Shown here piece by piece: positions 6,984-14,849 of a DNA stretch of 64,000 bases (within the stretch, counting starts at the first letter, position 1; every line of letters begins with the position of its first letter). Below the pieces are notes generated by a model that saw only the letters and a program-made list of their open reading frames with translations, ran no database searches and was not told the origin of the DNA. The stretch is taken from assembly GCA_020622085.1 (NCBI GenBank), contig JAHRYM010000001.1, positions 1,206,508 to 1,270,507 of the forward strand, given 5' to 3'. The translations under genes were made by a program, and so were the position numbers. This DNA is from Paracoccaceae bacterium. GTDB taxonomy: Bacteria > Pseudomonadota > Alphaproteobacteria > Rhodobacterales > Rhodobacteraceae.

Positions 6984-8246
6984 ATGCGTCGGGTCGTCAT
7001 TACCGGGCTGGGCATGGTCACGCCGCTGGCCTGCGGCGTCGAGGAAACCTGGAGCCGCCTTCTGGCCGGCCAGTCGGGCGCGGGGGAGATCACGCGGTTC
7101 GACACGTCGAATGTCGTGACGACATATGCCTGCGAAGTTCCGCGCGGCAACGGCACGGATGGCACCTTCAATCCTGATGACTGGATGGAGCCGAAGGAAC
7201 AGCGCAAGGTCGACGAGTTCATCCTCTACGGGATGGCGGCGGCGGTGCAGGCAGTGCGCGATGCCGGGTGGGAAAACCCCTCGGATGACGAAAGGCTGCG
7301 CACCGGCGTGATGATCGGATCGGGGATCGGCGGGCTGCAATCCATTGCCGATACGGCCGTCCTGATCAAGGAACGGGGTCCGAAGCGGGTGTCGCCCTTC
7401 TTCATCCCCGGCGCGCTGATCAACCTGATCTCAGGCCAGGTGTCGATCCGCTTCGGCTTCAAGGGGCCGAACCATGCCGTCGTCACCGCCTGTTCGACGG
7501 GCGCCCACGCGATTGGCGATGCGGCGCGGCTGATCCAGTGGGGCGACGCGGATGTGATGGTCGCAGGGGGCGCCGAAAGCCCGATCTGCGAGATCGGCAT
7601 TGCCGGGTTCAACGCCTGCAAGGCGCTGTCGACCAAGCGCGCGGACGAGCCTGAAAAGGCCAGCCGACCCTATGACGCGGACCGCGATGGCTTCGTCATG
7701 GGTGAGGGAGCGGGCATCGTGGTGCTGGAGGAATACGAGCACGCCAGGGCGCGCGGCGCGAAGATCTACGCCGAAGTGCTGGGCTATGGGCTGTCGGGCG
7801 ACGCCTATCACATCACCGCGCCCTCGGAAGATGGCGATGGCGGCTATCGCAGCATGAAGGCGGCCCTGGCCCGCGCGGGACTGCGCCCCGACGAGATCGA
7901 CTATATCAACGCGCATGGCACCTCGACCATGGCCGACACGATCGAGCTGGGCGCGGTCGAACGGCTGATGGGGGATGCGGCCGCAGAGGCAACGATGTCG
8001 TCGACGAAATCCTCGATCGGGCATCTTCTGGGGGCGGCGGGCGCGGTGGAAGCGATCTTCTGCGTGCTGGCGATCCGTGACCAGATCGCGCCGCCTACGA
8101 TCAATCTGGATACGCCGGCCGCGGTGTCAAAACTGGATCTGGCCCCGAACGCACCGCGGCGGCGGCGGATCGACGTGGCGCTGTCGAACAGCTTCGGCTT
8201 TGGTGGCACCAATGCCAGCCTGGTGCTTGGCAAGGTGCAGGACTGA
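6984..8246 (+). CDS. fabF: 3-oxoacyl-ACP synthase II
   Basis: FabF (420 residues) condenses malonyl-ACP with acyl-ACP and is important for elongation to vaccenate. The start at 6984 (MRRVVITGLGMVTPL) matches the family exactly; the longer open frame is leader. Cys170 lies in VVTACSTGAHA, and the two catalytic histidines lie in NAHGTST and IGHLLGAAGA. The C-terminal SFGFGGTNASLVL motif is intact. It overlaps mltG by one base (TGATG), so the two are translationally coupled, a pairing common in proteobacteria. Confidence 0.97.
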   Translation: MRRVVITGLGMVTPLACGVEETWSRLLAGQSGAGEITRFDTSNVVTTYACEVPRGNGTDGTFNPDDWMEPKEQRKVDEFILYGMAAAVQAVRDAGWENPSDDERLRTGVMIGSGIGGLQSIADTAVLIKERGPKRVSPFFIPGALINLISGQVSIRFGFKGPNHAVVTACSTGAHAIGDAARLIQWGDADVMVAGGAESPICEIGIAGFNACKALSTKRADEPEKASRPYDADRDGFVMGEGAGIVVLEEYEHARARGAKIYAEVLGYGLSGDAYHITAPSEDGDGGYRSMKAALARAGLRPDEIDYINAHGTSTMADTIELGAVERLMGDAAAEATMSSTKSSIGHLLGAAGAVEAIFCVLAIRDQIAPPTINLDTPAAVSKLDLAPNAPRRRRIDVALSNSFGFGGTNASLVLGKVQD

Positions 8247-9427
8247 TGTGGCGGCATGTCGCCTCGAACTTCCTGACGGTGGCCGTGATCGGCCTGATGA
8301 TGCTGTTCGGGGTGATCGGCTGGGGGCGGCATCAGTTCGAAGGGCCGGGGCCGCTGACGCAGGCCTATTGTCTGAAGGTCAGGCCCGGCTCGGGCCTGTC
8401 GCGTGTCACCAACGACCTGACCGCCGCCGGCGCGATCCGCAATGGCTATGTCTTCAAGGTTGGCGCAGATTATGCGGGAAAGGCCACTGCCCTCAAGGCG
8501 GGATCCTTCCTCATCGAGCCCGGCGCCTCGATGCGGTCGATCGTCGAGACCATTACCCAGGGTGGTCAGTCGACCTGCGGGACCGAGATCGTCTATCGGA
8601 TCGGGGTTACCGGAAATGACGTGGTTGTGCGCGAGATGGAGCCGGCGACGAACAGCTTTGTCGAAGTGGTGAAGTTCGATCCGGCCAAGGATACGGCCCC
8701 CGACGCCTTTGTGGCGCTGAAGGACGATGCCGACCTGCGCCGCCGTGTTCTGGTGGCCGAGGGCGTGACAAGCTGGCAGGTGGTCGAGGGGCTGAAGACC
8801 GTCGATGTCATGGCGGGCGAGGTCGCCACCGTTCCGGCCGAGGGTAGCCTTGCGCCCGACAGCTATGACGTGGAGAAGGGCGCGGATCGCGCGGCGCTGC
8901 TGGCGAAGATGGAAGCCGCGCAGGTGGTTCGGCTGGCGACGGCCTGGGACGGGCGCGAGGAAGGGTTGCCCTACAAGTCACCGGAAGAAGCACTGGTGAT
9001 GGCTTCGATCATCGAGAAGGAAACCGGCGTGCCTGCGGAGCGGGGCCGGGTGGCCAGCATCTTTGTCAACCGGCTGGAAAAGGGCATGAAGCTGCAGACC
9101 GATCCGGCGGTGATCTACGGCATCACCAAGGGGCAGGGCATGCTGGGCCGTGGCCTGCGGCAAAGTGAACTGCGCAAGGCCACCCCCTACAACACCTATG
9201 TGATCGACGCGCTGCCGCCGACGCCGATCGCCAATCCGGGGTTGGCCAGTATCGAGGCCGCGCTGCACCCCGAAAAGACCGACTACCTGTATTTCGTGGC
9301 AGATGGCACGGGCGGGCATGCTTTTGCGGCGACCCTGGAAGAGCATAACCGCAACGTGGCCGCCTGGCGCAAGATCGAGGCCGAGCGCGGCCAGGCCGGG
9401 CAGGGTGGGGTGCAGGAGGGGGATTAA
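8246..9427 (+). CDS. mltG: Endolytic murein transglycosylase
   Basis: MltG is an inner-membrane lytic transglycosylase that cuts nascent glycan strands and may set their length. The 393-residue protein has one N-terminal membrane segment (FLTVAVIGLMMLFGVIGWG). A LysM-like region with RPGSGLSRVTNDL follows, then the YceG catalytic domain. That domain holds the conserved SIIEKETGVPAERGRVASIF, NRLEKGMKLQTDPAVIYG and TPYNTYVIDALPPTPIANPG segments; the catalytic Glu is in the first. The start overlaps the fabF stop. The next feature downstream is the GTA promoter region. Confidence 0.95.
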   Translation: MWRHVASNFLTVAVIGLMMLFGVIGWGRHQFEGPGPLTQAYCLKVRPGSGLSRVTNDLTAAGAIRNGYVFKVGADYAGKATALKAGSFLIEPGASMRSIVETITQGGQSTCGTEIVYRIGVTGNDVVVREMEPATNSFVEVVKFDPAKDTAPDAFVALKDDADLRRRVLVAEGVTSWQVVEGLKTVDVMAGEVATVPAEGSLAPDSYDVEKGADRAALLAKMEAAQVVRLATAWDGREEGLPYKSPEEALVMASIIEKETGVPAERGRVASIFVNRLEKGMKLQTDPAVIYGITKGQGMLGRGLRQSELRKATPYNTYVIDALPPTPIANPGLASIEAALHPEKTDYLYFVADGTGGHAFAATLEEHNRNVAAWRKIEAERGQAGQGGVQEGD

Positions 9428-9441
9428 CAAATCCTTTGCGT

Positions 9442-9505
9442 GGCGCGCGCAAGTCACTGTTTTGAAAAGAAAACATTGACTTTTGCGCGCGCCTTGCGCT
9501 ATGAC
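9442..9505 (+). promoter_or_regulatory. Putative GTA cluster promoter with flanking dyad
   Basis: TTGACT (9476-9481) and TATGAC (9500-9505) are spaced by 18 bases, the best sigma-70-like match before the GTA genes. The -35 region lies inside a long inverted repeat: GGCGCGCGCAAGTCA at 9442-9456 and TGACTTTTGCGCGCGCC at 9477-9493. The arms match fully except for two extra A/T bases in the right arm. A nested GTTTT/AAAAC pair lies between them. The dyad is a good candidate binding site for a GTA activator or repressor. In R. capsulatus the activator is GafA, but I cannot tell which protein binds here. Confidence 0.6.
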
Positions 9506-9528
9506 TTCTTCCATGCTGGGACAAATGG

Positions 9529-9564
9529 AAAGGCGGCACCGGGAAACCGGCGGCCGCCTTTTCC
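9529..9564 (+). terminator. Terminator-like hairpin in the GTA leader
   Basis: AAGGCGGC and GCCGCCTT pair around an inner CCGG-GAAA-CCGG hairpin closed by a GNRA tetraloop, and the stem runs into TTTTCC. It begins about 20 bases after the expected start of the GTA transcript and about 50 bases before g1. It could be an attenuator of the GTA operon, or less simply the distal terminator of mltG with the promoter lying in between. Confidence 0.7.
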
Positions 9565-9615
9565 TTGTCTGCTCGTGCCGGGGGGGATCAAGCATGAGAG
9601 GCGGGCTGAGACAAT

Positions 9616-9969
9616 ATGGCAGACGGGTGTGGTGGGGCCGTGGGCAGGCCCGGGGGGAACGAGGGCGAGGAGACGGCGGATGATTTCCTGCCGCGTGTCG
9701 AGGCGCTTTACCGGGATACGGCGGAAGAGCTGTTCCGGGCGCTAGACGATCTGAAACTGGGCAAGACAGAGGTGCTGAAACCGCTGGTCGGGCAGGTCCG
9801 CGACTTGCGCGGGGTGATTCAGCTTGTGCTGGAGGAAAGGACGAAGGTTGCGAAACTCCGCAAACAGGACGACGGCGTCGTTTACCACTACGCGCTTGAT
9901 TTTGAAGCCGCACGGGCTGAGATCGGGCGCCGCCTGGCTTGCCTGCGCGACGCAGGACCAGGTGGATGA
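9616..9969 (+). CDS. g1: GTA small terminase-like protein (g1)
   Basis: This 117-residue protein begins MADGCGG and has an acidic, helical middle (FLPRVEALYRDTAEELFRAL, GKTEVLKPLVGQVRDLRGVI). It corresponds to RcGTA g1, the small terminase subunit that helps recruit DNA for headful packaging; in GTAs this subunit recognises no specific pac site. Its position is first gene after the GTA promoter and directly before the large terminase, whose start it overlaps. The ribosome-binding site is weak, and the true start may be slightly different. Confidence 0.8.
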   Translation: MADGCGGAVGRPGGNEGEETADDFLPRVEALYRDTAEELFRALDDLKLGKTEVLKPLVGQVRDLRGVIQLVLEERTKVAKLRKQDDGVVYHYALDFEAARAEIGRRLACLRDAGPGG

Positions 9970-11263
9970 GTTTCTGGGTGGCCTGAGCCGGGATGCGCTG
10001 ATGTCGCTGCCCTGGCTTTTCGAGTTCTGGGCGCTGCCGCATCAGTTGCCGCCCGAAGGGGCCTGGAAAAGCTGGGTCATCATGGGCGGGCGCGGCGCGG
10101 GGAAGACGCGGGCGGGGGCTGAATGGGTGCGCGCCGAGGTGGAGGGCGCGCGGCCACTGGATCCCGGCCGGGCAAGGCGCGTGGCGCTGGTGGGCGAGAC
10201 CATCGATCAGGTGCGCGAGGTGATGATCTTTGGCGACAGCGGGATCCTGGCCTGTTCGCCGCCGGATCGCCGCCCGGTCTGGGAAGCCACGCGGCGGCGG
10301 CTGGTCTGGCCGAACGGCGCGGTGGCGCAGGTGTTTTCGGCGCATGACCCCGACAGCCTGCGCGGACCGCAGTTCGATGCGGCATGGGTTGATGAGCTGG
10401 CCAAGTGGAAGAAGGCGGAAACCACCTGGGACATGCTGCAATTCGCGCTGCGTCTGGGCGACAATCCGCGTCAGGTGGTGACGACGACGCCGCAGAACGT
10501 GCCGGTGCTGAAGGCAATCCTGAAGAACCCCTCGACGGTCGTGACCCATGCGCCGACGGAAGCGAACCGCGCCTATCTGGCTGCGAGTTTCCTGGAGGAA
10601 GTGCGGGCGCGCTATGAGGGATCGCGGCTTGCGCGGCAGGAGCTGGACGGGGTGCTGCTGGAGGATGTGCAGGGTGCGCTGTGGACGACCGCGATGCTGG
10701 AAGGGGCACGGGCGGAACGGCCTGCCGCCTTTGACCGGGTGGTGGTTGCGGTCGATCCGCCGGTGACGGGGCATTCGGGGTCGGACGATTGCGGGATCGT
10801 GGTCGTGGGTGCGGTGACGCAGGGCGCGCCGCAGCAATGGCGGGCCTTTGTGATCGAGGATGCGAGCGTGTCGGGCGCATCGCCTGCCGTCTGGGCCGAA
10901 GCCGTGGCTGCGGTGGCGGCGCGGCATCAGGCTGACCGGGTGGTGGCCGAGGTGAACCAGGGCGGCGATCTGGTGACGGAAGTGCTGCGGCAAGTCGATC
11001 CGGCGATCCCGGTCAAGACCGTGCGCGCGACGCGGGGCAAGCATCTGCGGGCCGAGCCGGTCGCGGCGCTGTATGAGCAGGGCCGCGTGCATCACGTCGC
11101 GGGCGCGCGGCTGGCGGCGCTGGAGGATCAACTGTGCCGGATGACGGTGCAGGGCTGGCAGGGCAAGGGATCGCCCGACCGGCTGGATGCGCTGGTCTGG
11201 GCCATTCACGAACTGATGCTGGGGCAGGCGGGCGATCTGCGACCGCAGATGCGCGGGTTGTGA
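9962..11263 (+). CDS. g2: GTA large terminase, ATPase and nuclease (g2)
   Basis: This is the packaging motor that pumps host DNA into GTA heads and cuts it. With a GTG start at 9962 (after AGGA, overlapping the g1 stop) it has 433 residues; ATG at 10001 is the alternative. The Walker A motif GGRGAGKT is at residues 42-49 and Walker B ends in AAWVDE (Asp144, Glu145). The C-terminal RNase H-like nuclease shows VVAVDPPVTGH (Asp265) and DRLDALVWA (Asp409). The ATPase and nuclease motifs are complete, so the protein should be active. Confidence 0.93.
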   Translation: MDEFLGGLSRDALMSLPWLFEFWALPHQLPPEGAWKSWVIMGGRGAGKTRAGAEWVRAEVEGARPLDPGRARRVALVGETIDQVREVMIFGDSGILACSPPDRRPVWEATRRRLVWPNGAVAQVFSAHDPDSLRGPQFDAAWVDELAKWKKAETTWDMLQFALRLGDNPRQVVTTTPQNVPVLKAILKNPSTVVTHAPTEANRAYLAASFLEEVRARYEGSRLARQELDGVLLEDVQGALWTTAMLEGARAERPAAFDRVVVAVDPPVTGHSGSDDCGIVVVGAVTQGAPQQWRAFVIEDASVSGASPAVWAEAVAAVAARHQADRVVAEVNQGGDLVTEVLRQVDPAIPVKTVRATRGKHLRAEPVAALYEQGRVHHVAGARLAALEDQLCRMTVQGWQGKGSPDRLDALVWAIHELMLGQAGDLRPQMRGL

Positions 11264-11267
11264 GCCG

Positions 11268-11317
11268 CCGGCGGGCGGGGTGTTGCAGGGCCAAGGCCAG
11301 CGGCGAACGCCCGCCGG
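11268..11317. other. Long-loop hairpin between g2 and g3
   Basis: Ten-base complementary arms (CCGGCGGGCG at 11268-11277, CGCCCGCCGG at 11308-11317) flank a 30-base loop just after the g2 stop. No T tract follows. It lies in the 173-base gap before the portal gene, which is otherwise empty. Confidence 0.5.
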
Positions 11318-11436
11318 TGCAGAAATTAACCGATGGATAAGCATATGGAGCGGGACAGCCGACGGGGTGCGGGAGCCTCGGGCCGGATACGGGAAACCGG
11401 AGACGGTGGGCGTGACGCGACGAGCAGGAGAGCGGG

Positions 11437-12606
11437 ATGGGTTGGACTTTTTTCCGGCGCGAGGCGCAGGCGCCGGTGGAGCAGAAGGCCTCGGCCACGG
11501 GGCGGGTGGTTGCCTGGGGGTCTTCGGGGCGCGTCGCCTGGAGCCCGCGTGATACCGTGAGCCTGACGCGGACCGGGTTCACCGGCAATCCGGTGGGGTT
11601 CCGCTGCGTGAAGCTGATCGCGGAAGCGGCGGCGGCACTGCCCCTGGTGTTGCAGGACGCGAGCTGCCGCTATGAGGAGCATCCGATCCTTGACCTGATG
11701 GCGCGCCCGAATGCGGCGCAGGGCCGGGCCGAGTTCTTCGAGGCGCTTTATGGCCAGATGCTTCTGTCGGGGAACGGCTATCTGGAGGCGGTCGGCGATG
11801 GCGGCGTGCCGGGGGAACTGCATGTGCTGCGGTCGGACCGGATGAGCATCGTTCCGGGCGCGGATGGCTGGCCGGTTGCATATGACTACACCGTGGGCGG
11901 GCGCAAGCACCGCTTTGACATGACCGGGCATCCCGATCCGATCTGCCATATCCGCAGCTTCCACCCGCAGGACGACCACTATGGCCTGTCGCCGATGCAG
12001 GCGGCGGCGGTGGCGGTCGATGTCCACAACAGCGCCAGCGCCTGGTCGAAGGCGCTTCTGGACAATGCGGCGCGGCCCTCGGGGGCGATCGTCTACAAGG
12101 GGGTGGACGGACAGGGGCAGCTTTCGCCGGATCAGTATGACCGGCTGGTGGGCGAGATGGAGATGCACCACCAGGGCGCGCGGAATGCCGGGCGGCCGAT
12201 GCTGCTGGAGGGGGGCCTTGACTGGAAGCCGATGGGGTTTTCGCCGTCCGACATGGAGTTCCAGAAGACCAAGGAGGCGGCGGCGCGGGAAATCGCGCTG
12301 GCCTTCGGGGTGCCGCCGATGCTGCTGGGCGTTCCGGGCGACGCGACCTATGCCAATTACCAGGAGGCGAATCGGGCCTTTTACCGGCTGACGGTGCTGC
12401 CCCTGGCGACGCGGGTCGCGGCCTCGGTGGGCTACTGGCTTTCGGGCTTTGCAGGCGCGTCGGTGGAACTGCGGCCCGATCAGGACCAGGTGCCGGCGCT
12501 GGCGGCCGAACGCGACCAGCAGTGGAAGCGGGTGGGTGAGGCGAGCTTCCTGACTGACCCGGAAAAGCGCCGCCTGCTGGGCTTGCCGCCGCTGGAGCCT
12601 TCCTGA
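11437..12606 (+). CDS. g3: GTA portal protein (g3)
   Basis: This 389-residue HK97-type portal forms the dodecameric ring through which DNA enters the head. Family features are the N-terminal GNPVGFRCVKLIAEAAAALP, the SGNGYLEAV and HYGLSPMQAA segments, and the late KTKEAAAREIALAFGVPPMLLG region followed by YANYQEANRAFY. A GAGCGGG ribosome-binding site precedes the ATG. The stop overlaps the next start by one base (TGATG). Size matches the RcGTA portal. Confidence 0.94.
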   Translation: MGWTFFRREAQAPVEQKASATGRVVAWGSSGRVAWSPRDTVSLTRTGFTGNPVGFRCVKLIAEAAAALPLVLQDASCRYEEHPILDLMARPNAAQGRAEFFEALYGQMLLSGNGYLEAVGDGGVPGELHVLRSDRMSIVPGADGWPVAYDYTVGGRKHRFDMTGHPDPICHIRSFHPQDDHYGLSPMQAAAVAVDVHNSASAWSKALLDNAARPSGAIVYKGVDGQGQLSPDQYDRLVGEMEMHHQGARNAGRPMLLEGGLDWKPMGFSPSDMEFQKTKEAAAREIALAFGVPPMLLGVPGDATYANYQEANRAFYRLTVLPLATRVAASVGYWLSGFAGASVELRPDQDQVPALAAERDQQWKRVGEASFLTDPEKRRLLGLPPLEPS

Positions 12607-12848
12607 TGGCGGCTGCGGGCGGGGGCTCGCGCTATCTGAAGGAGCCCTTCGACTGTGCCCATGAGCACAGGTTCGAGGCGACGGAGCGGATCATGGAATT
12701 GCAGTTCGAGAATGTCGACCGGCGGCTGGAGAAGATCGAGGCGATGATCCTCGGCGTCGAGAAACGGTTGTGGATGGCGGTGTTCGGCGTGGTGGGGGTG
12801 ATCCTGAGCCAGGCGGTCCAGTCGATCCTGACCTTCGGCACGAAATGA
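12606..12848 (+). CDS. g3.5: GTA small membrane-associated protein (g3.5-like)
   Basis: This 80-residue protein has a predicted coiled coil (ERIMELQFENVDRRLEKIEAMI) followed by one C-terminal hydrophobic segment (LWMAVFGVVGVILSQAVQSIL). It corresponds in place and size to RcGTA orfg3.5, whose role is not established to my knowledge. A function in head assembly at the membrane or as a remnant holin-like protein can only be guessed. It is translationally coupled to the portal gene. Confidence 0.75.
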   Translation: MAAAGGGSRYLKEPFDCAHEHRFEATERIMELQFENVDRRLEKIEAMILGVEKRLWMAVFGVVGVILSQAVQSILTFGTK

Positions 12849-12859
12849 GGAGAGACGGG

Positions 12860-13411
12860 ATGCAGGACGGTCTGGAGACGAAATTCGCGCGGCTGGGCGA
12901 GGATCTGGCGGTCAGCGAGGGCAGCGTGATCGAGGGCTACGCCTCGATCTTCGGGCTGACCGACCAGGGCGGCGATGTGGTGGAGGCGGGGGCCTATGCG
13001 GCCTCGCTTGCGGCGCTTGCGGCCTCGGGGCGGCGGGTGAAGATGCTGTGGCAGCACGACCCGACGCAGCCCATCGGCGTCTGGGACGAGGTGCGCGAAG
13101 ACGCAAAGGGCCTTTACGTCAAGGGCCGCATCCTGAGCGAGGTGGCCCAGGGCCGCGACGCGGCGGCGCTTCTGGCGGCGGGGGCGATCGACGGGCTGTC
13201 GATCGGTTATCGCACGGTGAAGTCCGAACGCGACGGCAGGGGTCGCCGGCGGCTGGTGGAACTGGATCTTTGGGAAGTGTCGCTGGTGACGTTCCCGATG
13301 CTGCCCGACGCCCGGATAGGCGCGAAAGCCGATGCCCATGAAGCCGCCGGACTGATGCGCGAAATCGTCGCCGCCTTTGATGCGGCAAGCGCGGCGCTGA
13401 CCTGCGGCTGA
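12860..13411 (+). CDS. g4: GTA prohead protease (g4)
   Basis: This 183-residue HK97-family maturation protease cleaves the delta domain of the capsid protein. Typical segments are IEGYASIFGLTDQGGDVVEAGAY, VKMLWQHDP (His in the catalytic set), DGLSIGYRTV (nucleophilic Ser) and LWEVSLVTFPMLPDA. The start at 12860 is favoured by GAGGAGAG 8-13 bases upstream; an ATG at 12845 is possible. It lies directly before the capsid gene, as in HK97-like phages. Confidence 0.92.
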   Translation: MQDGLETKFARLGEDLAVSEGSVIEGYASIFGLTDQGGDVVEAGAYAASLAALAASGRRVKMLWQHDPTQPIGVWDEVREDAKGLYVKGRILSEVAQGRDAAALLAAGAIDGLSIGYRTVKSERDGRGRRRLVELDLWEVSLVTFPMLPDARIGAKADAHEAAGLMREIVAAFDAASAALTCG

Positions 13412-13454
13412 GCGATCCGGCAGGCGCCGGGATTACAGGTGAAAGGACTAGGGA

Positions 13455-14651
13455 ATGGTGAAAACCGAGGCGAAGGCCTTGGCCGGGGAAGGTGCGTCTG
13501 CCTTTCCGGCAAGCGAGGTGAAGACCGCGCTGAACGGGTTCCTGACGGCGTTCAGGGGCTTTCAGGACGAAACGACGTTGAAGCTCAAACAACAGGAAGA
13601 GCGACTGACCATGCTTGATCGCAAGATGAACCATGCCGGGCGTCCGGCGCTGGCAGCGACGGCCGATCTGGACGTGCCGCACAAGAAAGCCTTCGCCGCC
13701 TATCTGCGGTCAGGCGATGATGACGGGCTGCGCGGCCTTGCGCTGGAAGGCAAGGGCCTGAACACCCAGGTCAATGCCGAGGGCGGCTTTCTGGTGGACC
13801 CGCAGACCTCGGAGCGGATCCGCGGCGTGCTGCGGTCCACCGCTTCGATCCGCGCCATCGCCAATGTGGTGAGCGTCGAGGCCACGTCCTTCGACGTGCT
13901 GGTGGACCACACCGAACTTGGTTCCGGCTGGGCCACGGAAACCGGCACCCTGACCGAGACCGGCGCGCCGCAGATCGACCGCATCGCCATTCCGCTGCAT
14001 GAGCTGGCGGCGATGCCGAAGGCAAGCCAGCGCCTGCTGGACGACAGCGCCTTCGATATCGAGGGCTGGCTGGCGGAGCGCATTGCAGATCGTTTCTCGC
14101 GCGCCGAGGGTCAGGCGTTTGTCTCGGGTGACGGCGTGGACAAGCCGAAGGGCTTCCTGTCGCATGCCAAGGTAGCCAATGCGACCTGGGCCTGGGGCAG
14201 CCTTGGCTATGTCGTCACGGGCAACGCGGGCGATTTCGCCACCACCAACGCCAGCGATGCGATCGTCGATCTGGTCTATGCGCTGAACGCGGAATATCGC
14301 GCCAATGCGACCTTCGTCATGAATTCGAAGACCGCGGGTGCGGTGCGCAAGATGAAGGATGCGGATGGCCGCTTCCTGTGGGCCGACGGCCTGCAGGCCG
14401 GGGAACCCGCGCGCCTGATGGGCTATCCGGTGCTGATTTCCGAGGACATGCCCGACATCGCCGCCAATGCCCATGCGCTTGCCTTTGGCGATTTCAAGAA
14501 CGGCTACACGGTTGCCGAACGCCCGGACATGCGGGTGCTGCGCGATCCGTTCTCGGCCAAGCCGCATGTGCTGTTCTATGCCAGCAAGCGCGTGGGCGGT
14601 GATGTGAGCGATTTCGCCGCGATCAAGCTGCTGAAATTCGCCGTGTCGTGA
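13455..14651 (+). CDS. g5: GTA major capsid protein (g5)
   Basis: This 398-residue HK97-fold capsid protein builds the GTA head. The first roughly 100 residues, with the coiled-coil segment DETTLKLKQQEERLTMLDRK, form the delta domain expected to be removed by g4. The mature part starts near VNAEGGFLVDPQTSERI and includes SGDGVDKPKGFL and FGDFKNGYTVAERPDMRVLRDP, classic phage capsid signatures. Genes 3-4-5 keep phage order. A perfect 26-base palindrome begins eight bases after the stop and may stabilise this message or set its abundance. Confidence 0.95.
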   Translation: MVKTEAKALAGEGASAFPASEVKTALNGFLTAFRGFQDETTLKLKQQEERLTMLDRKMNHAGRPALAATADLDVPHKKAFAAYLRSGDDDGLRGLALEGKGLNTQVNAEGGFLVDPQTSERIRGVLRSTASIRAIANVVSVEATSFDVLVDHTELGSGWATETGTLTETGAPQIDRIAIPLHELAAMPKASQRLLDDSAFDIEGWLAERIADRFSRAEGQAFVSGDGVDKPKGFLSHAKVANATWAWGSLGYVVTGNAGDFATTNASDAIVDLVYALNAEYRANATFVMNSKTAGAVRKMKDADGRFLWADGLQAGEPARLMGYPVLISEDMPDIAANAHALAFGDFKNGYTVAERPDMRVLRDPFSAKPHVLFYASKRVGGDVSDFAAIKLLKFAVS

Positions 14652-14658
14652 CACTGCT

Positions 14659-14684
14659 CCAGGGGCCGGCATGCCGGCCCCTGG
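14659..14684. other. Perfect 26-base palindrome after the capsid gene
   Basis: The 13-base arms (CCAGGGGCCGGCA and its exact complement) meet without a spacer, so the RNA would form an 11-base stem with a four-base loop, almost all G-C. It begins eight bases after the capsid stop codon, in a 198-base gap. There is no T tract, so a 3'-end-protecting or partial terminating role fits better than full termination. Confidence 0.8.
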
Positions 14685-14849
14685 CCGGGCGCGGGTCGAG
14701 GCGCTGCGCGCGCCCCGTTTTTCCGCAGCTGTCCCCTCCATCCGAGCGAGCGGGGAACGCGCGTGTCCGGCCCGCGCCCGATCCTGGCCCGGGGCGAGCA
14801 GGCGCCAGCACGCGGCGCTGAACCGAGCGCCATCCATCTGGAGATTGAG

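Noticed and set aside
9441..9505. GCGCGC-rich stretch as a possible phage attachment site
   Set aside because: No matching copy was seen at the other end of the GTA cluster (24438-24443), and no tRNA is present; an operator explanation fits better.
8978..11344. 788-codon open frame on the minus strand opposite mltG and the GTA terminase
   Set aside because: It is antisense to two clear genes; its translation is Arg/His/Pro-rich without domains, as expected for a shadow frame in GC-rich DNA.
11333..11560. 75-codon frame between GTA g2 and g3
   Set aside because: It overlaps the portal start in another frame, is Arg/Gly-rich and has no counterpart in the RcGTA gene order as I know it.
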